Shown in pieces: positions 1-9,645 of a stretch of DNA of 42,899 nt (its first letter is position 1; each line of letters starts with the position of its first letter). The DNA comes from Candidatus Nomurabacteria bacterium (GTDB taxonomy: Bacteria > Patescibacteriota > Minisyncoccia > Phycocordibacterales > UBA10002), in contig CALQZP010000003.1 in the NCBI GenBank assembly GCA_943349725.1, forward strand, positions 1-42,899, given 5' to 3'. The notes under the pieces are model-generated. The model was not told the DNA's origin. It saw nothing but the letters and a program-made list of their open reading frames with translations, and made no database searches. Position numbers and translations under genes: made by a program.

Positions 1-720
1 CATGAAGATAAAGAAGGTCTGTTGCAAGAAGCCTATGAAGCGTTAAGTAAGATGTCTCCCGAAGATAGAGCCTGTTTGCTTCCCGCTATGGTGAATGAAG
101 TACATCTTTTCAATGATGGAAACGGTAGAACAAGTAGGGTACTCCATACACTCTTATGTGCGCATGATTCCAAAGAGTCTTTTGAGCAAGCTCTCGCTAC
201 TGCCGTCGGGCCAGACGGCAAATTCGACGCTCCCAATTTCGACCCTTCAATTGTAGGAACTGACCGAGAAAAGATTATTTTTATCCGGCACGGAATAAAA
301 TTTGCGAATGAAACCGATTGGTCTCCTATTGCTCCCGATGACATGAGGGGGTTTATTGACGCCACAGTAAAGCCCGAAACGCCGAATGGAAAGAGGCTTA
401 TGCATATGTGGAATGACGATGGGGGATATGTCTTTATTGCTGCGTATGAACTCTTAAAGGAGAGAGACCTTCTGGAAAGGTCAAAAGTTCCAAATGGAGC
501 AGGAGACATTCTGTCTCCTGTGAAGATGGAACAGGCAATCTCAGCAGGGGACTGGGAGGCAATTTTTGAAAGATACTATTCAATAAAAAGAGAACACGCT
601 CGACTCTTAGTTGATGCTTTTGTTGAACCGGATAAATACAAGTGTATGGATGGCTCAATGAATTTAAAGGACTACTTTAAGAGTGAGGTCCAGAGGAGGT
701 TTGAAAAGAATCGTTCTTAA
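1..720 (+). CDS. Fic-domain protein, 3' part (start outside window)
   Basis: The reading frame is open from base 1, so the TTG at 22 in the ORF track is probably internal and the gene starts upstream. The segment HLFNDGNGRTSR matches the Fic core motif HxFx(D/E)GNGRxxR, whose His is catalytic and whose Asn/Arg residues hold the nucleotide phosphates. Fic proteins transfer AMP or related groups onto target hydroxyls. The roughly 190 residues after the motif match nothing I recognise. The missing 5' part would show whether an inhibitory (S/T)xxxE(G/N) helix is present. No toxin or antitoxin partner is visible downstream. Family call is firm; target unknown. Confidence 0.75.
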   Translation, partial: HEDKEGLLQEAYEALSKMSPEDRACLLPAMVNEVHLFNDGNGRTSRVLHTLLCAHDSKESFEQALATAVGPDGKFDAPNFDPSIVGTDREKIIFIRHGIKFANETDWSPIAPDDMRGFIDATVKPETPNGKRLMHMWNDDGGYVFIAAYELLKERDLLERSKVPNGAGDILSPVKMEQAISAGDWEAIFERYYSIKREHARLLVDAFVEPDKYKCMDGSMNLKDYFKSEVQRRFEKNRS

Positions 721-735
721 GCTGTAATTTTCTTG

Positions 736-755
736 ATTCCAGCTTTCGCTGGAAT
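736..755. repeat. Small hairpin ATTCCAGC/GCTGGAAT
   Basis: Perfect 8-bp stem with a TTTC loop, 15 bases after the Fic stop codon. It has no following T run on the plus strand, so it looks more like a REP-type dispersed palindrome than a strong terminator. Confidence 0.5.
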
Positions 756-770
756 GACGAAAAAGAAGGG

Positions 771-816
771 ACACCACCACCTCGCCTTCGGCACCCCTCC
801 TCAACAGAGGAGGGGG
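771..816 (+). repeat. Double-hairpin repeat element, intergenic copy
   Basis: Reads CACCACC, then a small GCC-TTC-GGC hairpin, then CCCCTCCTC-AACA-GAGGAGGGG with a perfect 9-bp stem. The same two-hairpin layout recurs inside guaB (twice), guaA and the M24 peptidase gene. This is the only copy lying between genes. Confidence 0.75.
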
Positions 817-846
817 ACAAAAGAAGCCTGTGGATAAACCTATTGA

Positions 847-936
847 CCCCGTTAGAAATAGGACGCCGGACGCGGGATAAAAGCCTTTAGATTGGGCGGG
901 AATAGTTAAAACAGGCGTCCGCGATTTCTAACGGGG
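847..936. repeat. Long inverted repeat upstream of rpoB
   Basis: Left arm CCCCGTTAGAAAT (847-859) is exactly complementary to ATTTCTAACGGGG (924-936). An inner pair GGACGCC (861-867) / GGCGTCC (914-920) extends the stem, leaving a loop of about 46 bases. The right arm abuts a TTGACA box, so this may be a mobile palindrome that carries or has placed a promoter. Confidence 0.65.
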
Positions 937-965
937 TTGACAGGAAGAGGGCTTTAGAGTAGACT
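937..965 (+). promoter_or_regulatory. Candidate promoter for rpoB
   Basis: TTGACA (937-942), a 17-base spacer and TAGACT (960-965, 4 of 6 consensus bases). It would give a leader of about 190 bases before rpoB. A second possible -10 box, TATAAT at 1028-1033, has no convincing -35. Confidence 0.5.
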
Positions 966-1070
966 CCTTGGCACCTGCGGAAAGAGTGAGTTCCGTCCCT
1001 GCGGGCAAGGATTTAAAGGCTCTGTCCTATAATATCTTGCTAAGCATCAACTAGTAATCCATTTAAACAA

Positions 1071-1105
1071 AAAAGACCCAACTTAGAGAAGGGCCTTTTT
1101 CTTTT
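1071..1105 (+). terminator. Terminator-like hairpin in the rpoB leader
   Basis: AAAAGACCC pairs with GGGCCTTTT around an 11-base loop with one mismatch, followed by a T-rich run. It lies between the candidate promoters and rpoB, so it could be an attenuator in the leader rather than the end of an upstream gene. Confidence 0.4.
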
Positions 1106-1163
1106 TGTGTATTTTGAGTGCGTGAGTTTTACCTATTATTAGTCGCCTAATTTTAGAAACGTC

Positions 1164-4100
1164 ATGGGTAACCAACCACAGCAGGCACTGACCACCGGTG
1201 CAAGGCCAAAGAAGCACTTTGGAGCGTACAAGGAACCGCTCACCACGCTTCCGAACCTTGTGGAACCACAAGTTGAGTCGTTTAAGTGGCTTCTTGAAAC
1301 CGGACTCAAGGAAGTGTTTTCCGAGTTTTCGTCTATCAAGGACTACTCCGGGAAAAAGTTTGAATTGGACTTTACCGGTTTCAAACTGCAGGAACCCAAG
1401 TACGACGAATTCTACGCCAAGAACAACAAGCTCTCCTACGAGGCACCCCTCAAGGTGACGGTTCGTCTTAAGAACAAGATTGTCGGCAGTGTGAAGGAGC
1501 AGGAAATCTTCATGACGGATTTCCCGCTTCAGACACAGCATGGCACCTTTATCATCTCTGGTATTGAACGCGTTATCGTCCCCCAGCTCGCGCGTTCATT
1601 TGGTGTGTTCTTTACCTCTGAAGAAATAAAAGGCCGAAAGTATTTTGGCGCGAAGATTATTCCCGCACGTGGAGCTTGGATCGAAATTGAAACCGATGTA
1701 GACGGTGCGCTCTTTGTGCGCATTGATCGCAAGCGAAAGTTTTCGGTGACCTCACTCCTACGTGTACTCGCGCAGACCAAGGTGGCGAAAGGAGAGCCGA
1801 AGCCGAAGGACACTTTTGGCGAGAAGGAAATGTTTGACCTGTTCAAGCACAACCCTGCCGGTGAGGCGCATCTTAAGGCGACCATCGCCAAGGACCACGC
1901 GAAGACAACGGACGAAGCCTTCGTTGAGATTCACAAGCGTCTCCGCGATGGGGAAATCGGTAGTGTGGACAATGCCAAGGAGTTTATTTTCTCTATTTTT
2001 GAAACCGAGCGCTACGACCTCTCCAAGGTGGGACGTTTCCGCTTCAACAAGCGTTTTGCTAAACCGATGGACGAAAAGGAGCTTGACCGCCGAACGATTT
2101 CACTCGCCGACCTTGTGACCATCGTTTCCAATGTTATTACCCTCAACAACACATCGGACGCGAAGGAAGACGATATTGACCACCTCGGCTCACGTCGTGT
2201 GCGTTTTGTAGGTGAGCTCTTCCAGCAAAAAATTCGTGTCGGTATGGCGCAAATCAAGCGAAATATTCAAGACCGTATGTCCACTGTGGAGAGCGATGTC
2301 ACCCTTCCGGTGAACTTCATTTCTCCGAAACCTTTGCAGGCACGCATCAAAGAATTTTTCACTACGAACCAGCTCTCGCAGTTTATGCAACAGGAGAACA
2401 TTCTCTCCGAGCTTGAACACTTGCGCACCCTCTCGGCCCTTGGTCCCGGAGGTCTTACGCGTGAGCGCGCCGGCTTTGAAGTGCGTGACGTACATCCGTC
2501 TCACTATGGACGTCTTTGTCCCATTCATACACCTGAAGGTCCGAACATCGGTCTCATTTTGCGCCTTTCCACCTACGCACGCCTCAACAACTTTGGGATG
2601 ATTGAAACTCCTTACGTGAAGGTGAAGAACGGAAAAATCACTAAAGAGGTCCAGTATCTGAACGCTCTTGAAGAGGAAAACTTCAAAATTGCGCACGCGG
2701 CTACGAAGTACGACAAAGAGGGAACCATCCTTGTAGAAGAGGTGGAAGTGCGTCTCAACGGAAAGCCGGAACTGGTGGCACGTGAAGATGTGGACTATAT
2801 GGACGTTGCGACCAACCAAGCATTTTCCATCGCGACCTCTATGATTCCGTTCCTGAACCACGACGACGCGAACCGAGCGCTGATGGGTTCCAACATGCAG
2901 AAACAAGCGACTCCGTGTCTCATCCCCGAGGCACCGCTTGTCGCTACGGGTATTGAAGAGACTGCGGCGCGCGACACAGGGCGACTGATAATCGCGGAGG
3001 AAGATGGTGTGATTAGCCACGTGGATGCTCGAAAGATTGCACTCAAGAACGGTAAAGGTAAGGAAAAGGAATATACCCTTGTCAACTTTTCCCGAACCAA
3101 CGGCTTCACTTCTTCGCATCAACGTCCGACGGTTTCTCTTGGACAGAAAGTGTCACGGGGCGATGTGCTTTCCGACACTTCTTCAAGTGATGCGGGGCAG
3201 ATGGCGCTTGGACAAAACATTCTTATCGCCTTTATGTCTTGGTCAGGTTCAAACTACGAAGACGCTATCATTATTTCCGAGCGTCTCGTGAAGGACAGCA
3301 GGTTTACGAGCGTGCACATTGAAGAGTTCGTCATCAACGTTCGCGATACAAAGCTTGGACCCGAGATTACGACACACGACATTCCGAATGTCGGTGAAAG
3401 TAAACTCAAGAACCTAGATGAAGACGGTGTCGTGCGCATCGGTGCGGAGGTCCGCCCTGGCGACATTCTCGTCGGCAAAATCACTCCAAAAGGCGAGACC
3501 CAGCTCACTCCGGAAGAACGCCTCCTTCGCTCACTCTTCGGTGAGAAGGCGCGCGATGTAAAGGATACCTCAAAGCGCATGGAGAACGGAAAGCGCGGAC
3601 GCATTATTGCGGTGAAAGTATTTTCACGCGAGAAGGGCGACAAACTTGAATCGGGTATCATCAAGCGCATTCATATTGAAGTCGCGGAACTGCGCGCCGC
3701 CTCCGTTGGTGATAAGCTCGCCGGACGACACGGGAATAAAGGTGTTATTTCCAAAGTGCTTCCCGAAGAGGATATGCCGTATATGGCCGACGGACGACCT
3801 GTGGATATGATTCTCACACCACTTGGTGTGCCGAGCCGTATGAACCTTGGTCAAATTTTGGAACTCCACCTTGGACTTGCGGCAAACACACTTGGGTATC
3901 AGGCCATCGTCCCACCGTTTGCCGGCGCGAATGATACTGAAATCAAAGAGGAGCTTGTGAAGGCAGGATTTAACGAATCGGGAAAGATGAAACTCTTTGA
4001 CGGACGCACCGGAGATAGCTTCAGTCAAGACATCGCCGTCGGCTATATGTACATCATGAAGCTTCACCACATGGTGGAAGATAAGATTCATATGCGCTCT

Positions 4101-4454
4101 ATCGGTCCGTACTCGCTCATTACCCAGCAACCGCTCGGAGGAAAGGCACAAGGCGGAGGACAACGCTTTGGAGAAATGGAGGTCTGGGCACTCCTCGGTC
4201 ACGGCGCCGCCTACACGCTTCGTGAAATGCTCACGATTAAATCCGACGACATTCTTGGTCGCTCCGCAGCCTTTGACGCGATTGTGAAGGGCGAGCGCAT
4301 TACGCAGATGAACGCGCCCGCGTCGTTCAGTGTGCTTCTTAACACACTTCGCGGATTGGCACTTGATATTGAGCTCAAGAAAGAAGGAGAGACGGGACTT
4401 GAGCTTCCCGCAAAACGGTCGAGCACTTACGAGCGAAAGCGAAGTACTCGGTAA
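1164..4454 (+). CDS. rpoB: DNA-directed RNA polymerase subunit beta
   Basis: RpoB forms one half of the RNA polymerase active-site cleft. At 1096 aa it is shorter than the ~1340 aa of E. coli, as usual in CPR. Landmarks in order: a rifampicin region at residues 403-427, the fork and link segment LSALGPGGLTRERAGFEVRD, HPSHYGRLCPIHTPEGPNIG, SVGDKLAGRHGNKGVISK, and the C-terminal clamp GGKAQGGGQRFGEMEVWAL. ATG 1164 is chosen because the N-terminus is family-like and there is no better start; no Shine-Dalgarno is seen. The rifampicin pocket is atypical: Gln replaces the usual Asp516 and Thr replaces Arg529 (E. coli numbering), while His526 and Ser531 are kept. rplL/rplJ are not upstream; rpoC follows after 109 bases. 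Confidence 0.98.
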   Translation: MGNQPQQALTTGARPKKHFGAYKEPLTTLPNLVEPQVESFKWLLETGLKEVFSEFSSIKDYSGKKFELDFTGFKLQEPKYDEFYAKNNKLSYEAPLKVTVRLKNKIVGSVKEQEIFMTDFPLQTQHGTFIISGIERVIVPQLARSFGVFFTSEEIKGRKYFGAKIIPARGAWIEIETDVDGALFVRIDRKRKFSVTSLLRVLAQTKVAKGEPKPKDTFGEKEMFDLFKHNPAGEAHLKATIAKDHAKTTDEAFVEIHKRLRDGEIGSVDNAKEFIFSIFETERYDLSKVGRFRFNKRFAKPMDEKELDRRTISLADLVTIVSNVITLNNTSDAKEDDIDHLGSRRVRFVGELFQQKIRVGMAQIKRNIQDRMSTVESDVTLPVNFISPKPLQARIKEFFTTNQLSQFMQQENILSELEHLRTLSALGPGGLTRERAGFEVRDVHPSHYGRLCPIHTPEGPNIGLILRLSTYARLNNFGMIETPYVKVKNGKITKEVQYLNALEEENFKIAHAATKYDKEGTILVEEVEVRLNGKPELVAREDVDYMDVATNQAFSIATSMIPFLNHDDANRALMGSNMQKQATPCLIPEAPLVATGIEETAARDTGRLIIAEEDGVISHVDARKIALKNGKGKEKEYTLVNFSRTNGFTSSHQRPTVSLGQKVSRGDVLSDTSSSDAGQMALGQNILIAFMSWSGSNYEDAIIISERLVKDSRFTSVHIEEFVINVRDTKLGPEITTHDIPNVGESKLKNLDEDGVVRIGAEVRPGDILVGKITPKGETQLTPEERLLRSLFGEKARDVKDTSKRMENGKRGRIIAVKVFSREKGDKLESGIIKRIHIEVAELRAASVGDKLAGRHGNKGVISKVLPEEDMPYMADGRPVDMILTPLGVPSRMNLGQILELHLGLAANTLGYQAIVPPFAGANDTEIKEELVKAGFNESGKMKLFDGRTGDSFSQDIAVGYMYIMKLHHMVEDKIHMRSIGPYSLITQQPLGGKAQGGGQRFGEMEVWALLGHGAAYTLREMLTIKSDDILGRSAAFDAIVKGERITQMNAPASFSVLLNTLRGLALDIELKKEGETGLELPAKRSSTYERKRSTR

Positions 4455-4455
4455 A

Positions 4456-4555
4456 ACCAATCAACTAATTACTAATGCTACTAATACCAACAAATAAGAC
4501 CCGAATCGAATTAGCAGGTATTAGCAGATTAGTCTCATTCGTAGATTAGTTTTTC
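4456..4555. repeat. Word-tract hairpin between rpoB and rpoC
   Basis: The left half repeats ACTAAT/ACCAAT/ATACCA-like words. The right half repeats their complements (ATTAGCAGGTATTAGCAG and similar). Together they form an imperfect hairpin with arms of about 45 bases around AAGACCCGAATC. Closely related tracts occur near 18517-18640 and 23215-23307. Confidence 0.65.
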
Positions 4556-4563
4556 TAAAAAAT

Positions 4564-7500
4564 ATGAAATCAAAAACAATTGCAAATATAAACGACTTTG
4601 ATTCAGTGTTCCTGAAGCTTGCGTCTCCCGAAAATATCAAGGAGTGGTCTTTCGGCGAGATTACAAAGCCCGAGACCATCAACTACCGCACCCAACGAAG
4701 CGAGAAGAACGGTCTCTTTGATGAGCGCATCTTTGGTCCCGACCGTGACTACGAATGTTACTGTGGAAAATACCGAGGCGTTCGCTACAAGGGCATCGTC
4801 TGTGAAAAATGTGGCGTGGAGCTCACACGCTCAATCGTGCGCCGTGAGCGCATGGGCCACATTGAACTCTCAACTCCGGTCTCACACATCTGGTTCCTCC
4901 GCAGTATGCCGTCTCGTCTCGGCCTCCTTCTGGGGATGCCGTCCGGCGACCTTGAAAAGGTTATCTACTTTGCCGGTTACCTCATTACCAAGGTTGACCG
5001 AGAGGAACGTGCGCGACTCTTGCGAGAACTTGATAACGAATACAAGGCAAAGGTGAAGGCGCTCACGACCGAAAAAGATCGCGATGCGCTTAAGGAACGC
5101 TACCTTGCCGCCAAGCACGAGATTGAGGGTATCACCGAAGGCGCAGTGCTTGATGAAGTGCAGTACCACTCATTTTCGCTCAAGTACGGCACTCTTTTTG
5201 AGGCGGGTGTCGGCGCGGAAGCCATTTACAATCTTCTTTCCGCGATGGACCTTTTGGCCGTTCAGAAATCACTTGAAGAGCAGATTGATAAAGTGAGCTC
5301 CATTGAACGTGACCGCATGAATAAACGACTCTCGCTTATGCGCTCTATGTCGCGCGCGAACATTAATCCGACCTGGATGTTCCTCACGAGCATTCCGGTT
5401 ATTCCGCCTGCGCTTCGTCCGATGGTTCCGCTTGATGGTGGACGCTACGCGACGAGCGACGTGAACGACCTGTATCGCCGTGTCATCAACCGCAACAATC
5501 GTTTGAAGAAGCTCAAAGAAATCAGCGCACCTGATGTTATTCTCCGCAACGAAAAGCGTATTCTCCAGGAGGCCGTTGACTCACTCATTGATAATTCCAT
5601 TCGTCATGGTGGAGGCACGGCGGGAGCGCTCACGGCTTCACAGCGTCGCCCACTAAAGTCTCTTTCTGACAACCTCAAAGGTAAGCGTGGTCTTTTCCGC
5701 CAGAATCTTCTCGGTAAACGTGTAGACTACTCGGGACGTTCTGTTATCGTTGTGGGTCCCGACCTCAAGCTAAACCAGTGCGGTCTTCCGAAACATATGG
5801 CGCTTGAGCTCTTCCGCCCGTTTGTCATTTCAAAGCTTCTTAAGCAGGAACTCGCGTTCAACATCCGCGGAGCGGGCCGTCTTATTGAAGAAGGTGTGCC
5901 CGAAGTGTGGGCCATCCTTGAAGATGTCATCAAGAACAAGTATGTGCTTCTCAACCGCGCACCTACTCTCCATCGTCTCGGTATTCAGGCCTTCCAACCG
6001 GTGCTCATTGAAGGTAACGCCATTCAAGTGCATCCGCTCGTGTGTACCGCCTTTAACGCGGACTTCGACGGTGACCAAATGGCCGTACACGTACCGCTTT
6101 CTGAGGAAGCTCAATTGGAGGCAAGTGAAATTATGGCTGCGCACAAGAACATTTTGAAGCCAGGTTCTGGTGAGCCGATTGTGTCAGGAAAAATGTTGGA
6201 CATCGTACTCGGGTGTTGGTGGATGACCAAGGTGCTTCCCGGCGCCAAGGGTGAAGGTAAGATATTTGCAAGGCCTAACAACGCGATTACCGCATGGGAC
6301 TTCGGTGTGGTAGATTTTCGCGCGAAAATCAAAGTGCTTGCCACCGATCATGAGAAATATAAGGAATATGATGGTAAGGTGTTTGAGACAACTGTCGGAC
6401 GACTCTTGTTCAACTCGGTGCTTCCGAACGACTACGCCTTTATGAACAAGGAGATTGAACGAAAATCAATGGCGAATCTCGTGGGTGACCTTATCAATCG
6501 CTACGGCATTGCCGGAATCCCCGCGATTATGGACCGCATCAAGGCGTTTGGTTTCAAGTACGCGACTCTCTCGGGTATTACCTGGGGTATTGATGACGTA
6601 AAGGTTCCGCCGGGCAAGTGGGATGTCGTTAATAAGGCGAAGGAGAAATCCGAACTTGCCTACTCGCAGTGGCGCGATGGACTTCTCTCCGAAGAAGAGA
6701 GAAAGCGCAAGAATATTGAGATTTGGCACGCCGCGAAAAGCGAAGTGGAAAAACTCATTCCCGAATCACTGGATAAAAACGGTTCTGTCTTTGACATGGT
6801 CTACTCCGGTGCTCGTGGTAGCTTCTCACAAATCACGCAAATGGCTGGTATGAAGGGTCTTATTCAGAATACCGCCGGAGAGACCATTGAATTCCCGATT
6901 CTCTCCTGTATGAAAGAAGGTCTTACCCCAATTGAGTATTTCATTACTACTCACGGTTCACGCAAGGGACTTACCGACACCGCGCTCAATACCGCGAAAG
7001 CTGGGTACCTTACCCGTAAACTCTTCGTTGTCGCGCAGGACGTAATGGTGTCCGAACTGGATTGCGGTACGAAAGAGGGAATACAGATTACTCGCGGTAG
7101 TGCTTCGGGCATGGATGTCCAGCTCGCGAAGAATATTCGTGGACGCTTCCTCGCTGGAGATGTGCTAGACGCCAATGGAGCGGTCTTGTTTAAGAAGGGC
7201 GATTTGCTTTCAAAGATGGATGCGACTCAAATTCAGGAAACAGGTGTCGGCTCGGTTTCGGTGCGCTCCCCGCTCACCTGTAAGAGCGTCTCGGGTGTCT
7301 GTCAGCAGTGTTATGGTCTTGATCTCGGTAAGCACGAGGTTGTAGGTCTCGGTGAGGCGGTGGGAACGGTGGCCGCGCAAGCTATCGGTGAACCTGGAAC
7401 ACAGCTTACGATGCGTACCTTCCACACCGGTGGTGTGTCCACCCTCGGTGGAGACATTACCCAAGGTCTTCCTCGCGTTGAGGAACTCTTTGAGAAGCGT

Positions 7501-8259
7501 TCCCCGAAGAACCCTGCCGTGGTCGCACGCGTAGATGGAGTGATTGCCGAAATCAAAGACCTTGGTAAAGAGAAGGTGATTACCATCCTTCCCGATATCG
7601 CTGATAAGGCAAAGACCACCAAGAAGAAGAGCGAGTCCGAATATACAACAAGCTACAACCGCATTCCACTGGTGAAGGTGGGTGACCGTGTGAAGAAGGG
7701 TGACCTCCTCACCGACGGTGCTGCCGACATTGACGAACTCTTCAAGTACGGTGGCAAAGAACGCGCCCAAGACTATATCATCACTGAAGTTACGAAACCG
7801 TATGAACTGCAAGGAGAGACCGTGTCACGAAAGCATATTGAAACAATTGTCCGCCAGATGTTCTTCCGTCGCAAGGTGAAGGATCAGGGAGGCACAACGC
7901 TCTCGGTTGGTGATATCGTAGACCCACTCACGCTCTCGCGCGAAAACGCAGCTGCGAAAGAACGCGGAGGTGAAGAGGCAAAGGCCGACTCAATGGTTAT
8001 GGGAATTTCCGAAGTATCACTCTCACGCCGAAGCTTCCTTTCAGCCGCATCCTTCCAATACACCACTCGCGTCCTCATCAACTCCGCGGTGCGCGGTAGC
8101 AAGGACACGCTTCAGGGTCTTATGGAAAACGTCATCATTGGTCGTCTTATCCCCGCCGGAACCGGCTTCAAGGGTGGACCCAAGGCAGCGATGATTGCAA
8201 AACTCCAAAAAGAACTTGAACCACAGATGTCCGAAGCGGAAGTAGAAGAAACCGCCTAA
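4564..8259 (+). CDS. rpoC: DNA-directed RNA polymerase subunit beta'
   Basis: RpoC carries the catalytic magnesium of RNA polymerase. The protein has 1231 aa. The N-terminal zinc site is CYC...CEKC near residues 60-85. The active-site loop NADFDGDQ lies at about residues 498-505. The second zinc site combines a Cys in LDCGTKEG with the [11 protein letters not shown] cluster, followed by the trigger-loop/bridge region [16 protein letters not shown]. The C-terminus is complete ([18 protein letters not shown]). The ATG at 4564 gives the normal family start [12 protein letters not shown] after a short lead. It presumably shares a transcript with rpoB, separated only by the word-tract hairpin. Confidence 0.98.
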   Translation: MKSKTIANINDFDSVFLKLASPENIKEWSFGEITKPETINYRTQRSEKNGLFDERIFGPDRDYECYCGKYRGVRYKGIVCEKCGVELTRSIVRRERMGHIELSTPVSHIWFLRSMPSRLGLLLGMPSGDLEKVIYFAGYLITKVDREERARLLRELDNEYKAKVKALTTEKDRDALKERYLAAKHEIEGITEGAVLDEVQYHSFSLKYGTLFEAGVGAEAIYNLLSAMDLLAVQKSLEEQIDKVSSIERDRMNKRLSLMRSMSRANINPTWMFLTSIPVIPPALRPMVPLDGGRYATSDVNDLYRRVINRNNRLKKLKEISAPDVILRNEKRILQEAVDSLIDNSIRHGGGTAGALTASQRRPLKSLSDNLKGKRGLFRQNLLGKRVDYSGRSVIVVGPDLKLNQCGLPKHMALELFRPFVISKLLKQELAFNIRGAGRLIEEGVPEVWAILEDVIKNKYVLLNRAPTLHRLGIQAFQPVLIEGNAIQVHPLVCTAFNADFDGDQMAVHVPLSEEAQLEASEIMAAHKNILKPGSGEPIVSGKMLDIVLGCWWMTKVLPGAKGEGKIFARPNNAITAWDFGVVDFRAKIKVLATDHEKYKEYDGKVFETTVGRLLFNSVLPNDYAFMNKEIERKSMANLVGDLINRYGIAGIPAIMDRIKAFGFKYATLSGITWGIDDVKVPPGKWDVVNKAKEKSELAYSQWRDGLLSEEERKRKNIEIWHAAKSEVEKLIPESLDKNGSVFDMVYSGARGSFSQITQMAGMKGLIQNTAGETIEFPILSCMKEGLTPIEYFITTHGSRKGLTDTALNTAKAGYLTRKLFVVAQDVMVSELDCGTKEGIQITRGSASGMDVQLAKNIRGRFLAGDVLDANGAVLFKKGDLLSKMDATQIQETGVGSVSVRSPLTCKSVSGVCQQCYGLDLGKHEVVGLGEAVGTVAAQAIGEPGTQLTMRTFHTGGVSTLGGDITQGLPRVEELFEKRSPKNPAVVARVDGVIAEIKDLGKEKVITILPDIADKAKTTKKKSESEYTTSYNRIPLVKVGDRVKKGDLLTDGAADIDELFKYGGKERAQDYIITEVTKPYELQGETVSRKHIETIVRQMFFRRKVKDQGGTTLSVGDIVDPLTLSRENAAAKERGGEEAKADSMVMGISEVSLSRRSFLSAASFQYTTRVLINSAVRGSKDTLQGLMENVIIGRLIPAGTGFKGGPKAAMIAKLQKELEPQMSEAEVEETA

Positions 8260-8263
8260 CCAA

Positions 8264-8336
8264 AACTCACAACTAACAACCCACAACTGGAATAGTCCTC
8301 CGTTGTGGGTTGTTGGTAGTTAGTGGTAAGTTATAG
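8264..8336. repeat. Word-tract hairpin after rpoC
   Basis: ACTAACAACCCACAAC on the left pairs with GTTGTGGGTTGTTGGTAGTTAG on the right, around TGGAATAGTCCTCC. The arms are built of short repeated AACTAAC/CACAAC-type words. It may act as terminator for rpoBC, although no T run follows. Confidence 0.6.
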
Positions 8337-8338
8337 GT

Positions 8339-9142
8339 ATGAGTACTCCTGTTGAACAAGGCGACGAACGTAAGTTGTTTGCGGGGGTCGCTTCATATTA
8401 TGCTAGGTTTCGTCCGTGGTATCCGAAAGAGATGTTTTCGTATCTCCGGCAGTATTTTGACTTGAGTGGAAAAGGACGACTACTTGACCTTGGGTGTGGA
8501 ACCGGGCAAATACTTCTTCCACTAGTTAAGGATTTCGAAGAGGTGGTTGGTCTCGACATTGAGCCAGATATGATTGCTGAAGCAAAAAAAGAAGCGCAAA
8601 AGCGGGGAGTGACGAATGTCCGCTGGGTTACAGGCAAAGCGGAAGATATCGGAGATATGGACGAACATTTCAGACTTGTGACCGCGGGGGCATCGCTTCA
8701 TTGGATGGACGGAGCAAAAGTGCTTCAAAAAATATATGATAGTCTGGAAAGGGGTGGTGGTGTCGCGCTTATCCAAAATCCGACTTCAGGCTGGACAAAC
8801 AACAAGGAGGAGTGGAAAAAAGTGCGCAAAGCTATCATCCAGAAATATCTGGGCGAGGAGCGACGCAACGGGTCCTTTCTTGCACAAGGGAAAGATTGGG
8901 AAGATTTACTTGAAGAATCTCCGTTTGGGGGTTATGAAGAGTGGACGCACGACTACGAAATTACCTGGACACTTGAACAGGCGATTGGATACTTATACTC
9001 CACTTCTTTTGCGGGGCGAGAAATGTTCGGCGAAAAGATAACTGCGTTTGAAAAGGAGCTTTCAGAAGCACTTCTTGAAATAGAACCAAGTGGTGTTTTC
9101 AGAGAGAAAGTGAAGGTACAAGTATTAACGTCTAAGAAATAG
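8339..9142 (+). CDS. Class I SAM-dependent methyltransferase
   Basis: A 267-aa protein with the SAM-binding motif I LLDLGCGTGQ near residue 50, an acidic post-motif strand ending VVGLDIEPDM, and an aromatic SLHWMD segment typical of trans-aconitate/ubiquinone-type small-molecule methyltransferases (Methyltransf_11/25 group). The N-terminal FAGVASYYARFRPWYP is common in this group. No substrate can be inferred. The ATG follows directly after the word-tract hairpin and no Shine-Dalgarno is seen. It stands alone between rpoC and the accessory stretch. Confidence 0.85.
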   Translation: MSTPVEQGDERKLFAGVASYYARFRPWYPKEMFSYLRQYFDLSGKGRLLDLGCGTGQILLPLVKDFEEVVGLDIEPDMIAEAKKEAQKRGVTNVRWVTGKAEDIGDMDEHFRLVTAGASLHWMDGAKVLQKIYDSLERGGGVALIQNPTSGWTNNKEEWKKVRKAIIQKYLGEERRNGSFLAQGKDWEDLLEESPFGGYEEWTHDYEITWTLEQAIGYLYSTSFAGREMFGEKITAFEKELSEALLEIEPSGVFREKVKVQVLTSKK

Positions 9143-9157
9143 CCACTACTCAGTACG

Positions 9158-9166
9158 TGTTACAAT
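9158..9166 (+). promoter_or_regulatory. Extended -10 box before a 19-aa micro-ORF
   Basis: TGT-TACAAT ends 6 bases before the ATG at 9173, so that ATG would be the transcription start. Confidence 0.45.
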
Positions 9167-9172
9167 CTCACT

Positions 9173-9232
9173 ATGGAGAAAGATTTTGATGGTTGGGGTG
9201 GGGAAATACAGGTATTCACCAGCGGATACTAG
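9173..9232 (+). pseudogene. 19-codon ORF, likely gene remnant
   Basis: Encodes MEKDFDGWGGEIQVFTSGY and stops. It has its own well-placed -10 box and is followed 3 bases later by the truncated dinD start. The first eight residues resemble, from memory only, the start of some CPR PemK/MazF-like proteins, but the rest does not. Probably the scar of a deleted gene. Confidence 0.3.
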
Positions 9233-9235
9233 GGT

Positions 9236-9409
9236 ATGAAAGAAAATATATTTGAGACAATAAAAAAGATAGACGACAACGGTAAGGAGTACTGGTCTTC
9301 ACGCGAGCTTGGTGAAGTCCTAGAGTACTCTGATTATCGAAAGTTTTTGACGGTCGTAAATAAGGCTAAGATAGCCTGCGAGAACAATGGTGTGTCAGGT
9401 GGATTTTAG
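9236..9409 (+). pseudogene. dinD: Truncated dinD (DNA-damage-inducible protein D) N-terminus
   Basis: The 57-aa product contains FETIKKIDDNGKEYWSSREL, EVLEYSDYRKF and NKAKIACENNG. This matches the first part of DinD, which in E. coli is a LexA-regulated RecA inhibitor of about 270 aa. The frame then ends at SGGF-stop, so more than three quarters of the protein is missing and no continuation is seen in any frame before the next gene. It is too short for the ORF track. It is best read as a decayed remnant beside the caspase-like cassette, although expression of the short N-terminal domain cannot be excluded. Confidence 0.7.
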
Positions 9410-9422
9410 ATGAGGTTTGGGC

Positions 9423-9428
9423 TATACT
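9423..9428 (+). promoter_or_regulatory. Candidate -10 box for the three-gene cassette
   Basis: TATACT lies 21 bases before ATG 9450. No clear -35 box is visible. Confidence 0.4.
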
Positions 9429-9449
9429 GACGGTAATAAATAAGCTGCT

Positions 9450-9644
9450 ATGAAAGATAAATTTTTCAAATTTTACGCCAATCTTCCCTTAAACCTGCGG
9501 AGGGAGATAGTGTTAGACTTGGGTGAAGAAAAAGGTGGTCCTGTTACGTGGGAAGTTGCCTACAGAGAAATCAATGGCAATACTCCAAAAGGCGATGAGA
9601 TTTTAGAAAAATTGATAGCTCTGAAATTTATTCCAACAGAATAA
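9450..9644 (+). CDS. Small conserved-type protein, cassette gene 1 (64 aa)
   Basis: A 64-residue, charged, soluble protein starting MKDKFFKFYANLPLNLRREI. It has no signal peptide or membrane segment and is predicted mainly helical by eye. From memory, similar short proteins occur in other Parcubacteria genomes next to homologues of the next two genes; this needs a search. It is separated by a single base from the next start (TAA-C-ATG), so translation is probably coupled. Function unknown; a partner or inhibitor of the caspase-like protein is one inference from gene order. Confidence 0.7.
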   Translation: MKDKFFKFYANLPLNLRREIVLDLGEEKGGPVTWEVAYREINGNTPKGDEILEKLIALKFIPTE

Positions 9645-9645
9645 C

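Noticed and set aside
3624-4460. Long minus-strand ORF antisense to rpoB (278 aa), and similar antisense ORFs in rpoC, rpoD and dnaG.
   Set aside because: They are shadows of the codon pattern of the sense genes and show no family features.
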